A stretch of 64,000 nt of DNA. Source: Sphingomonadales bacterium Ga0077531. GTDB lineage: Bacteria; Pseudomonadota; Alphaproteobacteria; Sphingomonadales; Sphingomonadaceae. A program made the position numbers and the translations under genes. The notes under the pieces are model-generated. The model was not told the origin of the DNA. It did not search any database and saw nothing but the letters and a program-made list of their open reading frames with translations. The first letter of the stretch is position 1. The number at the start of each line of letters is the position of its first letter. Positions 9,177-17,685 of the stretch are shown in pieces. The stretch spans positions 62,001 through 126,000 of the forward strand of contig LNED01000028.1 of NCBI GenBank assembly GCA_001464915.1. Direction: 5' to 3'.

Positions 9177-10064
9177 CTACTCCCGCTCGGCGAACATCCC
9201 GGCGATCATCGGTTGCAGGCCAGCGTGGAAGCGCGCCAGCACCTGCCAATCGCCGACGCGTTCGTAGTGTGAAACGAGGCTCGCGCCGTCCCAGCGGTGC
9301 AGCGCATAGGTGGGTGGTTCAGCGGTGATCAGCTCGCGATCATCGGGCACGTCCTGGTCAATCGGAGACAAGTCCATCGCAACCAGCGGCGCGACTGATG
9401 GCGTCACGCCAAGCGGGATGCCCGCAAACTGTGTAGTGATGGGACGGTGCAGGTGTCCGCAATGGATCGCCTGCACTTGGGTTTGCCCAGTCAGCACATC
9501 GCGCAGGCGGATAATCCACGGCTCATCGGGCGCAGGGTCCATCCAGTCGATCCCGGCCACCACTGGCGGGTGGTGCATGAAGATCAGTGTCGGCGCGTCG
9601 GGTGCCTCGGCCAGCCGCGCTGCCAGCCAATCCGCGCGGACCTCGCAAAACGCCCCGCCGTGGCGGCCATCCTCCAGCGTATCGAGGCAAATGATCCGCA
9701 AGCCCATCGGCGCCTCGATCACATATTGCAGAAACCCGCCGGCTGTCGCTTGAACCTGCGGGAATGCACCGAGCAGGCCGGCGCGGCTATCGTGGTTGCC
9801 GACCATCGGCAGTACCGGAAACGGGCAATCGCGCAGCAATTCGACCGTGGTGGCAAAGCTTTCGGCATCGCCGTGATCGGTGATGTCGCCCGACAACACC
9901 AGCATATGGGGCCGGTTGGGGCCATCAATCAGCCGCGCCAGCGTCGCGCGGAAACGGGTGAGGTTGAGTTCTTCGGGCTTTTCATCTGGGGCAAACCCGA
10001 TGTGAATATCGGTCATCTGCGCGATCAGCACAGCAGGTTCAGCCGAGGCGGGGGCGTGACCCAT
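9177..10064 (-). CDS. Calcineurin-like phosphoesterase, class III cyclic-nucleotide phosphodiesterase type
   Basis: A 295-residue metallophosphoesterase with the full metal-site set in order: TDIH, SGDITD, GNHD, MHHPP and GHLH. This D-X-H / G-D / G-N-H-D / H / G-H-X-H pattern and the length match class III cAMP phosphodiesterases such as CpdA, although other small metallophosphoesterases share it. No signal peptide is evident, so it is probably cytoplasmic. ATG lies 2 bases after the stop of the FHA-cytochrome gene, making this the last gene of the four-gene minus operon. The first gene of that operon encodes a protein with two cyclic-nucleotide-binding domains, so control of local cAMP is an attractive inference. 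The gene ends 3 bases from the opposing cytochrome gene, with no terminator between them. Confidence 0.8.
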   Translation of the reverse strand: MGHAPASAEPAVLIAQMTDIHIGFAPDEKPEELNLTRFRATLARLIDGPNRPHMLVLSGDITDHGDAESFATTVELLRDCPFPVLPMVGNHDSRAGLLGAFPQVQATAGGFLQYVIEAPMGLRIICLDTLEDGRHGGAFCEVRADWLAARLAEAPDAPTLIFMHHPPVVAGIDWMDPAPDEPWIIRLRDVLTGQTQVQAIHCGHLHRPITTQFAGIPLGVTPSVAPLVAMDLSPIDQDVPDDRELITAEPPTYALHRWDGASLVSHYERVGDWQVLARFHAGLQPMIAGMFAERE

Positions 10065-10066
10065 GC

Positions 10067-11881
10067 TCAGGGTTTAGCCTGCCTTGCGATTACTGCAACA
10101 GTGGTTTTGTCAGGTGCAAGTTTGATGGGGAGTTTGGGTGGCGGCGCTGGCCTGTAATGCGGCGCCTTGCCCTTGGGCGACCACTGTCCGGCAGGCACGT
10201 GATAGGCGTGGCACATCGCGCATTCGGATGGCACGATTTTCTTGGTCTTCACCGCCGTCGCCCCAAGGTGGCAATCGCGGCAGCTCTTGAGGTCGGGGAT
10301 CAGCAGGTCGGTTGCCACCTTCGAGGTATCGGCAGCGTGGCAATCGGTGCATTTCTCCTTTTTGTGCGCATCGTGGTTGAACAAGCTGCGGGTCAGGAAG
10401 CGGTCTGGCAGGTTGACCGGCATCAGATCGGCCTGCCCCTTGCTGCGGGTGGGCAAGTGGCATTCGGTGCAGACGCCGCCGGGCGACAGCGCGTTCGACA
10501 GCCCGATATAGGCGCGCACCGGCCGGCCGAAATCGGCGCGGTAGGGAGAAGCGCTGCCAATCTGACCGGGCCGCTGGCGCACCGGACCGACGCGCACGCG
10601 TGGGCCTGATGAAATGCGCGATAGGTCTTCGGCCAAGTCTTGCACATCGCCGTGGCGCAGTTTGGTAAATCCGCTGACGCCGCGTCCGGAGACGAGCGAG
10701 TGGCAGCTTTCGCAGGCGCCCTCCATCATGACCTCTTTGAAGCCGATCTTGTCGGCGGTCAGTGAGTGGCAATCCTTGCATTCGAGCGGCTGGCCATATT
10801 GCCCAAGGCTGACCGCCATCCGCGCCGCACCGCCGCGGGCGTCCATGTGGACATCGTGCGGGAAGATCAGGCCGCTGCGCTCGACCGGCTTGGTATCCAA
10901 CGACGCGCGCACCGGCTTGGCCGCGCCAAAACTGGCGAAGTAGGCGGGGCGAAACTGCGGGTGTTCCTTGCCGAAATCATGCGCATTGCCCAGCGCCGTG
11001 TCGGTCAACCGCGTATCGAGCGTATCGTGACAATCAGCGCAGAAGGCCTCGCTCGCGGGCTTTTGCCGCACCGGGCCTTCGTGTTCGGCATGGCACGATA
11101 CGCAGCCGAGCGGCCCTTCCTTGCCGAAGCCTTGGGCGATTTGCCATTGCAGCGCATTGCCGGGCGAGAGCGGCGGCATCCCTTTGGCCAGGCGCGGCAT
11201 TTTGGCATGGGTGCCGGTGTCTTCGTGGCAGGACACGCAGGTTTCATCCTGCACGCTTTCAAACGCAGCAACGTGGCAGCTTTCGCAATTGTCTTCGAGG
11301 CTGTGGTGCTTGAGCGATAGCGCGCCGCTGGTCCACGCGGCGTCCAGCACGACTTGGCCGGGGGTTTCGCCCTTGGGGTCGGGTTTGACCGGGGTACGAA
11401 GCAGATGGCTCGACACCGGGATCGCCAGCAGCAACAGCAGGATTGCGGCGGCGAACACCCAAGACATAGCGCGCTTGCTCGGCAGGGCGCTGGCGAGCGC
11501 GAAACCGCGCAGGGCGTCGGTCTTGCCAGCGTCATCGGCGACTTGGCGGATCGTTATGCTGACCGCACCATCCGCCTCCCGCGCCACCGCCAGCCGCGCT
11601 GCGCCCAGCGCAATTTCGCCCCCGGTGCGCGGATCGATGGTGCCTTGAGTCACCACTCGCCCATCCAGCCCGAAGCCGAGCGTGCCGAGCGCTGTGGCTG
11701 ACAGCGTGCCTTCGGGCGCAAGGTCGATCCGCACATGGCGCTGCTCCACCGCCAGATCGGGTAGGTGAATGTCGCATTCCGCCGCGCGGCCAATGGTGAG
11801 GCTCGTTTGCTCGACCACCCGGTCGCGGATGATCTCGCGCCCGGCGGCGGTGAAATCGATGGTGCGGATCAGGAACGCCAC
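10067..11881 (-). CDS. FHA-domain membrane-anchored decahaem cytochrome c
   Basis: A 604-residue protein from the GTG at 11881, preferred over an in-frame ATG at 11920 because a strong Shine-Dalgarno (GAGGGGG) sits just upstream and the earlier start would run into the upstream gene. Layout: N-terminal FHA-like domain (about 15-115; LTIGRAAECDIHLPD is the typical G-R / S-H-like region), one transmembrane helix (about 138-161), then ten CXXCH sites (CESCH, CVSCH, CVSCH, CADCH, CKDCH, CESCH, CTECH, CTDCH, CRDCH, CAMCH). With the FHA domain cytoplasmic, the haem domain would be periplasmic. FHA domains bind phosphothreonine, so electron carriage may be tied to cytoplasmic phosphorylation (inference). 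It is third in the minus operon, after the five-helix membrane protein. Confidence 0.85.
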   Translation of the reverse strand: MAFLIRTIDFTAAGREIIRDRVVEQTSLTIGRAAECDIHLPDLAVEQRHVRIDLAPEGTLSATALGTLGFGLDGRVVTQGTIDPRTGGEIALGAARLAVAREADGAVSITIRQVADDAGKTDALRGFALASALPSKRAMSWVFAAAILLLLLAIPVSSHLLRTPVKPDPKGETPGQVVLDAAWTSGALSLKHHSLEDNCESCHVAAFESVQDETCVSCHEDTGTHAKMPRLAKGMPPLSPGNALQWQIAQGFGKEGPLGCVSCHAEHEGPVRQKPASEAFCADCHDTLDTRLTDTALGNAHDFGKEHPQFRPAYFASFGAAKPVRASLDTKPVERSGLIFPHDVHMDARGGAARMAVSLGQYGQPLECKDCHSLTADKIGFKEVMMEGACESCHSLVSGRGVSGFTKLRHGDVQDLAEDLSRISSGPRVRVGPVRQRPGQIGSASPYRADFGRPVRAYIGLSNALSPGGVCTECHLPTRSKGQADLMPVNLPDRFLTRSLFNHDAHKKEKCTDCHAADTSKVATDLLIPDLKSCRDCHLGATAVKTKKIVPSECAMCHAYHVPAGQWSPKGKAPHYRPAPPPKLPIKLAPDKTTVAVIARQAKP

Positions 11882-11891
11882 TGCCGCCCCC

Positions 11892-12749
11892 TCACCAGTA
11901 ATAGAACACGCTGATAACATGCGCGGTCAGCGCAGCGATCAGGGCGATGGTGAGGGGGATGTGGATGAACAGCCACACTTCGAGCAGCGCGCGGATGCGC
12001 AGCGCCCCGCGAATTTGCGCAAGCTGCTGGGTGCGCTTTTCCAGTAGCGCTATCACCCGCTCCTCCGCTGCACCTTGTGGCATCCCGCGCAGCGCACGGC
12101 GGGTGGCGCAATGTGGGTAGCTCCCGGTCAACCGTCCCCATGCCCCGCCGTGGAAAGTGTCCTGCGCCAGCGCTGCGATCACCCAATCAGCCTCGGCCCG
12201 GCCCAGCGGCTGCGCGGCGCTTTCCAGCTGCCGATCAATCGCGGTCAATGCTTCGAGCATTTGCGCGCGGGTCATTTCCTTGCGATTGGCGCTGAGGCTG
12301 GCGGGCAGGGTGGCGTAGACGATCACCCCGTATATCCCCGTCGCAATCACCAGCAGCATCAGCACATAGGCGAGCGTGTGGACGTTCCACCCGATCTGGA
12401 AACCCGTGTGGAGCGTGCCGACCACCACCAGCGACAGGCCAAGATAGACATGCGCGCTCGTCCACGCCTTTAGGCTCCACGCGCCGGGGTTGATGCGCCG
12501 CTTGCGCACGCCCAGCAATGACAGCCAGATGATCAACAACAGCCCGATAGTGCCGAGCGTATAGCCGTACCACGACCCGCCATTGGGGCGCGGTTGCTGG
12601 TCGATCAGCACATAGCCCGCGATGCTGACGCCGCTCAGCGCCAGCGCGATCCACAGCCAGCGAAACCCACGGTGCTTCAGAAAGCTGACATGATCGGAAT
12701 CGCGCCGCTTTTCGTCCTGCGAGAACCGGTTTTTCGCCGTGCTCGCCAC
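11892..12749 (-). CDS. Five-helix membrane protein, candidate b-type cytochrome / quinone-site subunit
   Basis: A 285-residue protein. The GTG at 12749 overlaps the upstream stop by one base (TAGTG), so the longer frame back to 12875 is rejected. Hydrophobic segments lie at about 29-48, 60-80, 98-118, 124-148 and 256-284, with a soluble segment of about 110 residues between helices 4 and 5. Histidines sit in or near helices (SAHVYLG, GTLHTGF, NVHTLAY, FIHIPL, TAHVISV), as expected for b-haem ligands, but no family-defining motif is certain. Placed between a cytoplasmic Fe-S flavoprotein and a membrane-anchored periplasmic cytochrome, it is the natural inner-membrane electron relay. Known analogues are the membrane subunits of Fe-S oxidoreductases; homology to a specific family is unproven. 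Confidence 0.65.
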   Translation of the reverse strand: MASTAKNRFSQDEKRRDSDHVSFLKHRGFRWLWIALALSGVSIAGYVLIDQQPRPNGGSWYGYTLGTIGLLLIIWLSLLGVRKRRINPGAWSLKAWTSAHVYLGLSLVVVGTLHTGFQIGWNVHTLAYVLMLLVIATGIYGVIVYATLPASLSANRKEMTRAQMLEALTAIDRQLESAAQPLGRAEADWVIAALAQDTFHGGAWGRLTGSYPHCATRRALRGMPQGAAEERVIALLEKRTQQLAQIRGALRIRALLEVWLFIHIPLTIALIAALTAHVISVFYYW

Positions 12750-15286
12750 TATTCGGCGTCCTCGGTCAGTTTGGTGAAGGTCAGGAACTTGTCTGGCGCA
12801 ACGCGGATTGCCGCGCCGGTCGGGCATGCGCGCACGCAGGCCGGGCCACCATCGATGCCGGAACACATGTCGCACTTGATCGCCAGCTTGGCCTTGGGCG
12901 CTCCTTCGGCCTCAGCCTTTTTCTTGCGCCAGCTATAGGGCGCCTCCCCCGGGCCAGGGCCGCTGCCGAACAGCATCCATTGCAGCAGGCTCGGCTTCTT
13001 AGGCGGTTTGGCGTCCATGCGGATCACGCCGTAGGGGCAGTTTCGCTGACAATTGCCGCAGCCGATGCAGGTTTCATCGATGAACACTTCGCCATCCGGG
13101 CCGCGCTTGATCGCGTTGGGCGGGCAATCGGCCATGCAATGCGGGTGTTCGCAGTGGCGGCATGATGTCGGCACGTGGAGGTGGGCGTAGGTCTTGCCCG
13201 CCTCGCGGTCGAGCCGGGTCAGCCCGTCGTGGCTATCAGCGCAGGCTTTCTCGCAATTGTCGCAGCCGATGCACAGTTTTTCGTCGATCAGCAGCACATC
13301 GGTCGCTTCGCCGATACCGTTGTCGACGAGGAATTGCGCGGTTTGCGAATACATATCGACCGCGCTGGAGAAGCTGTCTTTCTGCCCTTCGATAAAGGCA
13401 TTGGTGGCGCGCCGTCCGGCCATGTCCTTCATCGCCCGTTCGCGCAAAGCTGGGTTTTTGGCGAGCAGTTCGAGGAAACCTTCACCCGGCAGACGGATCA
13501 CTTCGGACTTGATTGCGGCCTTGACCGTCGCGGTGCGGGCGCTCCCGTCGATCACTGCCATTTCGCCGAAATAGGAGCCCGCGGGTAGGTAGGAGAGGAA
13601 CACCGGACGATCACCGATTTGCTTCTCAACGATCATCGATCCGCGCCGGATGATAAACACATCCTTGTCGTCTGCGCCTTCGGTGACGACCACTTCGCCC
13701 GCCCGCTTTTCCTCAACCTTGGCGGCGTCCACCAGCGGCGCGACATCTTCGCGCCGCAAGCCTGATCCGAACATCTGGAGCAATTGCCGTTCGATCGAAA
13801 TCCGCTCAATCGCCTTTTTCGCGGCGGGCACCTGCGATTGCAGCTTCAAGGCCGCGAGGCGTGAAATTTCGACCACGATGGTGTCTTCTGCCGCGCGCAC
13901 TGTCGCACCCCGCCGGCGGCCCGATATCAGCCCGACTTCGCCAAAAATCGATCCTGCTTCGATTGCGATTGTCACCGAAGGATCAGCCGGATTGACCTCC
14001 ACCGCTACTGATCCGCTGGCGATCCCGAACAGCGATGATCCGGGCGCATTGCGTTCAAATATCACTTCACCGGGGGCAAAGGCGCGCGCCGTGGAATCGA
14101 GCATGAATTCGCGCATTTGCAGCGGGTTCATGCCATTGAGTATCGACACATTGGTGCGCAGGAATTCGAGCCATTCCTCGGTGCTGCGATTGCCCGGGAG
14201 GCCAGCGAATTTGGCGGCGATGATCGGTTCGTCCGCCGGTTTCAATTCGGTGTTGCCGTTGATGAACTCGATGACATCGTGGCCCTGGTTCATGCAGTGC
14301 TTGATCAGCGGATAACCCGCCAACGCGCCAATTACGAAGATGCCCGGCGCGGTCGTTTCAAAAACCGGTGACAGCGTGGGGAAGGCGCTGCGATCCTCGC
14401 TCGAAAATTCGATCCCGCATTCTTCTACGAATGCGCGCGGCGGGGCCGAGCCGATGCGGGCGATGATCCGGTCACACGGGATGCGCAATTCGCCGTCGCG
14501 GGTGGTCAGCGTGATAAAGCCGGGCTCGATCGAGTGCGTCTCGCTCTCGGTGCGAACCATCAGCTTGCCCGCCTCGTGGTCGGCCATCAGCGCGCTGACA
14601 TTGGCTGCTTTTGCGGTGGGAAAATCGGTGCCGCGGTTGAGGATCGAGACGGTGTTGCGCTGCGCCGGGTCTTCGGCCAACCCGCGCGCGTTTTCGATCC
14701 CTGCGTCCCCGGTGCCGACGATCACGATATGCTCGTCAACATACTCCGCCGGATCGTCCAGCTGATACTGCACGTGGGGCAAATCCGCGCCGGGACAGCG
14801 CATCCGGTTGGGGTTGCCTTGCGTCCCGATGGCGAGGATGACGTTCTCGGCCATCACCACCTCACCATTGGTGAGCTCGATGGCATAGGGCGGGGCGTGG
14901 CGCTGGATTTCCTTGACCGATTTGGTGCCATCGCGCGCGCGGGTGACGATCTGTTGCACGCTGCCGGGGATCGGATCGCCGGTGCCCCGGATCGCCTTCG
15001 CTTCGGCGTGGTATTTCACATTGACGTGCGCGCCCGCGATTTGTTCGTCCCACTTGCCGAGGATCACCTCACGCTTGCCCGCTTCGAAATCGACATCGCT
15101 GCGCAGCACCAGATTGGATGGCGTCGCCATCACGTGCTTGCCCTTCTGGTATTTGTAGATCGTGTCCGACAGGTGATCGGTTTTTTCGAGCAGAATGTGG
15201 CTCAGCCCCAGCGCCGCCGCACGCGCGGCTGCGCTCAGGCCAGCAGGCCCGGAACCGATGATAGCAACTGCAAATACCCCGGCCAA
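12749..15286 (-). CDS. FAD/NAD(P) oxidoreductase fused to two cyclic-nucleotide-binding domains and four [4Fe-4S] sites
   Basis: An 845-residue cytoplasmic protein. Residues 8-345 form a pyridine-nucleotide-disulphide-oxidoreductase fold: FAD-type GSGPAG at 11-16, second dinucleotide motif GTGDAG at 191-196, and an APGIFVIGAL segment near 313-322. Two cyclic-nucleotide-binding domains follow, with phosphate cassettes FGEVGLISGRRRGATV (449-463) and FGEMAVIDGSARTATV (573-588); both keep the Arg expected to hold the cyclic phosphate. The C-terminus (672-822) has four Cys quartets: CIGCDNCEKAC, CRHCEHPHCMADC, CIGCGNCQRNC and a spaced quartet beginning CDMC, as in HybA/DmsB-type electron-transfer subunits. 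The start is TTG with Shine-Dalgarno GGGGGAGG four bases upstream. It is first in the minus operon; likely role is electron entry from NAD(P)H under cyclic-nucleotide control (inference). Confidence 0.85.
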   Translation of the reverse strand: MAGVFAVAIIGSGPAGLSAAARAAALGLSHILLEKTDHLSDTIYKYQKGKHVMATPSNLVLRSDVDFEAGKREVILGKWDEQIAGAHVNVKYHAEAKAIRGTGDPIPGSVQQIVTRARDGTKSVKEIQRHAPPYAIELTNGEVVMAENVILAIGTQGNPNRMRCPGADLPHVQYQLDDPAEYVDEHIVIVGTGDAGIENARGLAEDPAQRNTVSILNRGTDFPTAKAANVSALMADHEAGKLMVRTESETHSIEPGFITLTTRDGELRIPCDRIIARIGSAPPRAFVEECGIEFSSEDRSAFPTLSPVFETTAPGIFVIGALAGYPLIKHCMNQGHDVIEFINGNTELKPADEPIIAAKFAGLPGNRSTEEWLEFLRTNVSILNGMNPLQMREFMLDSTARAFAPGEVIFERNAPGSSLFGIASGSVAVEVNPADPSVTIAIEAGSIFGEVGLISGRRRGATVRAAEDTIVVEISRLAALKLQSQVPAAKKAIERISIERQLLQMFGSGLRREDVAPLVDAAKVEEKRAGEVVVTEGADDKDVFIIRRGSMIVEKQIGDRPVFLSYLPAGSYFGEMAVIDGSARTATVKAAIKSEVIRLPGEGFLELLAKNPALRERAMKDMAGRRATNAFIEGQKDSFSSAVDMYSQTAQFLVDNGIGEATDVLLIDEKLCIGCDNCEKACADSHDGLTRLDREAGKTYAHLHVPTSCRHCEHPHCMADCPPNAIKRGPDGEVFIDETCIGCGNCQRNCPYGVIRMDAKPPKKPSLLQWMLFGSGPGPGEAPYSWRKKKAEAEGAPKAKLAIKCDMCSGIDGGPACVRACPTGAAIRVAPDKFLTFTKLTEDAE

Positions 15287-15395
15287 CTATCCTCCCCCTT
15301 TGGATAGGTCGAACCCCTTGAGCCACAATAGTGAAAACCACCCCCGATGCCAGAGCGAATTGCCCGATTTTGCTGGCGGTGCTAGCCAGCCGCGC
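15287..15395. promoter_or_regulatory. Divergent intergenic region between the minus operon and the TPR gene
   Basis: The 109 bases between opposing start codons must hold the promoters of both transcription units. It contains the Shine-Dalgarno of the flavoprotein gene (15291-15298). I see no FNR box (TTGAT-N4-ATCAA) or other clear operator here, unlike the cco locus. Confidence 0.4.
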
Positions 15396-16367
15396 ATGGA
15401 CACAAATAATCAGGTAGAGCCGGGCAATCAGGCAGCGCCGCGCGCGGGATCATCGAAAGCAGGCTGGTTCCTGCTGGGCGGCGCGTTGCTGCTGGCGGCG
15501 GGATCAATCGGGTACAACATCTACGAAGGATCGGGCGGCGGTTCGAGCGCGGCGGTGAGCGCCGACGGCCCGGTTTCGATCGAAGACCTGCGCGCCGCCG
15601 CTGAAGCGTCCACCGATGATGCCGGGCCGTGGAGCGATTTGGCCTTTGCCTATTTCCAGCAGGGCGAATTTGGCGAGGCCGCCGCCGCCTATCGCCGCGC
15701 GCTCGCCATCGCCCCGGATGAAGCGGTGCTGTGGTCGGCGCTCGGGGAATCGCTGGTGATGGGCAGCGAACGCGATCCCCTGCCGCCTGAGGCGCTGGCC
15801 GCGTTTGAAAAGGCGCTGGCGCTTGATGCCACCGACCCGCGCTCGCGCTATTTCATGGCGGTGAAGCTGGACATTGCCAAGGATCACGACGGCGCAATTG
15901 CCGCGTGGCTAGATCTGTTGGCCGATACGCCGACCGGCGCGCCGTGGGAGGCTGATCTGGTGCGCACCATCGAACAGGTCGGCCAGATGAACCAGATCGA
16001 CGTGACGGCACGTTTAGCGAAAGCGCAGGCGAGCCGGACGCCCGCGCTGCTCGCGCCGGGATCGGGCAGCGTCGCAGGCGCGGCAGCCTCGCCCGATGTG
16101 CGCGGGCCGAGCGCAGCGGATGTCGCAGCGGCGAGCGCGATGGCACCGGGCGAACAACGGACGATGGCCGAAGGCATGGTCGCGCAGCTTGAAGGGCGAT
16201 TGCTGAAAGAACCCAAGAACGTCGACGGCTGGGTAATGCTGATCCGCAGCCGCATGACGCTGGGCGAACCGGCCAAGGCCAAGGCGGCGCTGGATGCGGC
16301 GGTCAAGGCCAATCCCGGGCAGGCGGCGGAGTTGCGCGCGCAGGCCGCGGGGTTGGGGGTGGAGTAG
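15396..16367 (+). CDS. TPR protein with CcmI/CycH-like C-terminus, membrane anchored
   Basis: A 323-residue protein from ATG 15396; the frame extends upstream but only through the divergent gene. One transmembrane helix (about 24-44) precedes TPR repeats (about 70-170) and, after an Ala-rich linker, a second helical block with ERRTMAEG-like and GWVMLIRSRMTLGEPAKA segments (APGEQRTMAEGMVAQL). This pattern is typical of the periplasmic part of CcmI/CycH, which presents apocytochrome c to the haem lyase. It is divergent from the Fe-S flavoprotein gene, with a 109-base shared intergenic region. A dedicated maturation or assembly factor for the neighbouring multihaem cytochromes is plausible; other ccm genes are not in the window. 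Confidence 0.65.
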   Translation: MDTNNQVEPGNQAAPRAGSSKAGWFLLGGALLLAAGSIGYNIYEGSGGGSSAAVSADGPVSIEDLRAAAEASTDDAGPWSDLAFAYFQQGEFGEAAAAYRRALAIAPDEAVLWSALGESLVMGSERDPLPPEALAAFEKALALDATDPRSRYFMAVKLDIAKDHDGAIAAWLDLLADTPTGAPWEADLVRTIEQVGQMNQIDVTARLAKAQASRTPALLAPGSGSVAGAAASPDVRGPSAADVAAASAMAPGEQRTMAEGMVAQLEGRLLKEPKNVDGWVMLIRSRMTLGEPAKAKAALDAAVKANPGQAAELRAQAAGLGVE

Positions 16368-16407
16368 GGCGAGCGTCCGATTTGGCGCACTTTCCCTTCG
16401 ACTGCGG

Positions 16408-16425
16408 ATGACCGAAGGTGGGTGG
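16408..16425 (+). repeat. Dispersed repeat copy A flanking the TonB-domain gene
   Basis: ATGACCGAAGGTGGGTGG recurs with one mismatch at 17256-17273, in the same orientation, on the other side of the TonB-domain gene. The following bases (CTTTCGGCC) resemble the degenerate dispersed intergenic repeats common in sphingomonad genomes (from memory). Confidence 0.5.
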
Positions 16426-16542
16426 CTTTCGGCCGTTGACTGCGTTGCTGGTGCTAGTGGTCGGCATGCGGTTGCTGGTGGGGATTTAGCAAACCTTTAA
16501 GTTTCAGACAGCTACAGCAACAGCGAAACTAGGGAGCGTTAC

Positions 16543-17082
16543 ATGAAAACGGCATTAGGCGTGAAAAGCTTGGTCGCGTTTTTGATTGCCGCGCATGTGC
16601 CTGCAGCGACGCTGGCGCAGGATCGAAAACTGCGGGATCAGCCACAGTCGCAACAAGCACCCCCGGAGGTTATTCAAACCACGCCTGCACCGGCCCCTGC
16701 GAGAGTGGTCCGTGCAGAAACTCCGGCAGAAGCTGCCGCGCGATCCATGGCTCAAGCCGAGCAAGCGCGCGCCCGCAAAACGGCATCCAAGGCGCGAAGT
16801 GCTGTCCCCAAGAACGTCCGACAATGGTCTGGACGCATTCTCGATGCGTACCCAATCGCAGCAAAGCGTGATGGTATCGAAGGCACCGTTGGCGTCGCGG
16901 TCACGGTCAGTCCCGATGGCCGCGCAACGAAATGCAAGGTCACTCGATCGAGTGGCTATCCTATTCTCGATGACGCTGCCTGCAAAGGGATCGAACGCTA
17001 CGCTCGCTTCGAGCCCGCGCTTGATCGTAAAGGCAGGCCAATCCCCGGCAAGTTCTCGACGAGAATCACCTATAGAATTTAG
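16543..17082 (+). CDS. TonB C-terminal domain protein, periplasmic
   Basis: A 179-residue protein with Shine-Dalgarno AGGGAG six bases before ATG. A cleavable-looking signal peptide (about 1-25, ending in ATLAQ) is followed by a Pro/Ala/Gln-rich linker and a TonB C-terminal domain (about 100-179): EGTVGVAVTVSPDGRATKCKV, SSGYPILDDAAC and FEPALDRKGRPI are the usual TonB_C signatures. With no retained transmembrane anchor it is not a classical energy-transducing TonB; soluble TonB_C proteins of this size are common and of unknown role. It stands alone, between two copies of a short repeat. Confidence 0.8.
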   Translation: MKTALGVKSLVAFLIAAHVPAATLAQDRKLRDQPQSQQAPPEVIQTTPAPAPARVVRAETPAEAAARSMAQAEQARARKTASKARSAVPKNVRQWSGRILDAYPIAAKRDGIEGTVGVAVTVSPDGRATKCKVTRSSGYPILDDAACKGIERYARFEPALDRKGRPIPGKFSTRITYRI

Positions 17083-17255
17083 CACGTTGCAAGGGTGCAA
17101 AGAGTGACATTGCTGCGACGCCTCCTTCTCTTCGACCTTACAGCTCCCACATGGCCGAAGTGACTGCAATGGGGTCGTTCTGAGAATGTCGGCTTTCGGC
17201 AGCGGGGAGGCTGAAGCTGCCGGGCAGGTTTCAGGCTTGCGCTTCAGCCCCGCTC

Positions 17256-17273
17256 ATGACCGAAGATGGGTGG
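17256..17273 (+). repeat. Dispersed repeat copy B
   Basis: ATGACCGAAGATGGGTGG, 17 of 18 identical to 16408-16425. Related degenerate fragments (GAATGTCGGCTTTCGGCAG near 17186, TGTCCGCAACGGGG near 17619) lie close by, so the 16.4-17.7 kb interval seems to collect these repeats. Confidence 0.5.
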
Positions 17274-17283
17274 GAAGCGGGAA

Positions 17284-17499
17284 TCACCGTTGATCCATTT
17301 TGTGTTCCAATGCCGTCTCTTTTTGACGAGCTAGTTTTCTCAGGCGTGCAGCCCGTCGCATAAGCCACTTTGGATCGTCTGTGTTCTTTGGGTCATCGAT
17401 ACGATGCAAATGCTGATCGGCCAGTTCATCCAATTCTTCCACAGTATAGCTGCCTATGCCATCAAGCCCGAACAACCGCCCCTGCTCTACTTTTGGCAC
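17284..17499 (-). CDS. Small charged hypothetical protein (71 aa)
   Basis: The GTG start has a good Shine-Dalgarno (GGAGGG) about seven bases upstream. The protein is highly charged, with an acidic first half (YTVEELDELADQHLHRIDD) and a basic helical C-terminus (WLMRRAARLRKLARQKE). No signal peptide, membrane segment or recognisable domain. Not operonic with its neighbours. The ribosome-binding site and biased composition argue for a real gene; function unknown. Confidence 0.5.
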   Translation of the reverse strand: MPKVEQGRLFGLDGIGSYTVEELDELADQHLHRIDDPKNTDDPKWLMRRAARLRKLARQKETALEHKMDQR

Positions 17500-17685
17500 G
17501 ACAACCCTCCAGCTCTCAGTATTGGTGCTTCAAGCTATCGATCCTGCGCGCGTCGCACAAGTTGAGTATGGAGCTGACATCGGTGGTTGGCTTTGAACGC
17601 CCGCTATTCTCGATTATGTCCGCAACGGGGTAGCAAGCCGAACGGCTGGTTTTTTCATCAGACACCCCGAAATTGCCATTCACCC

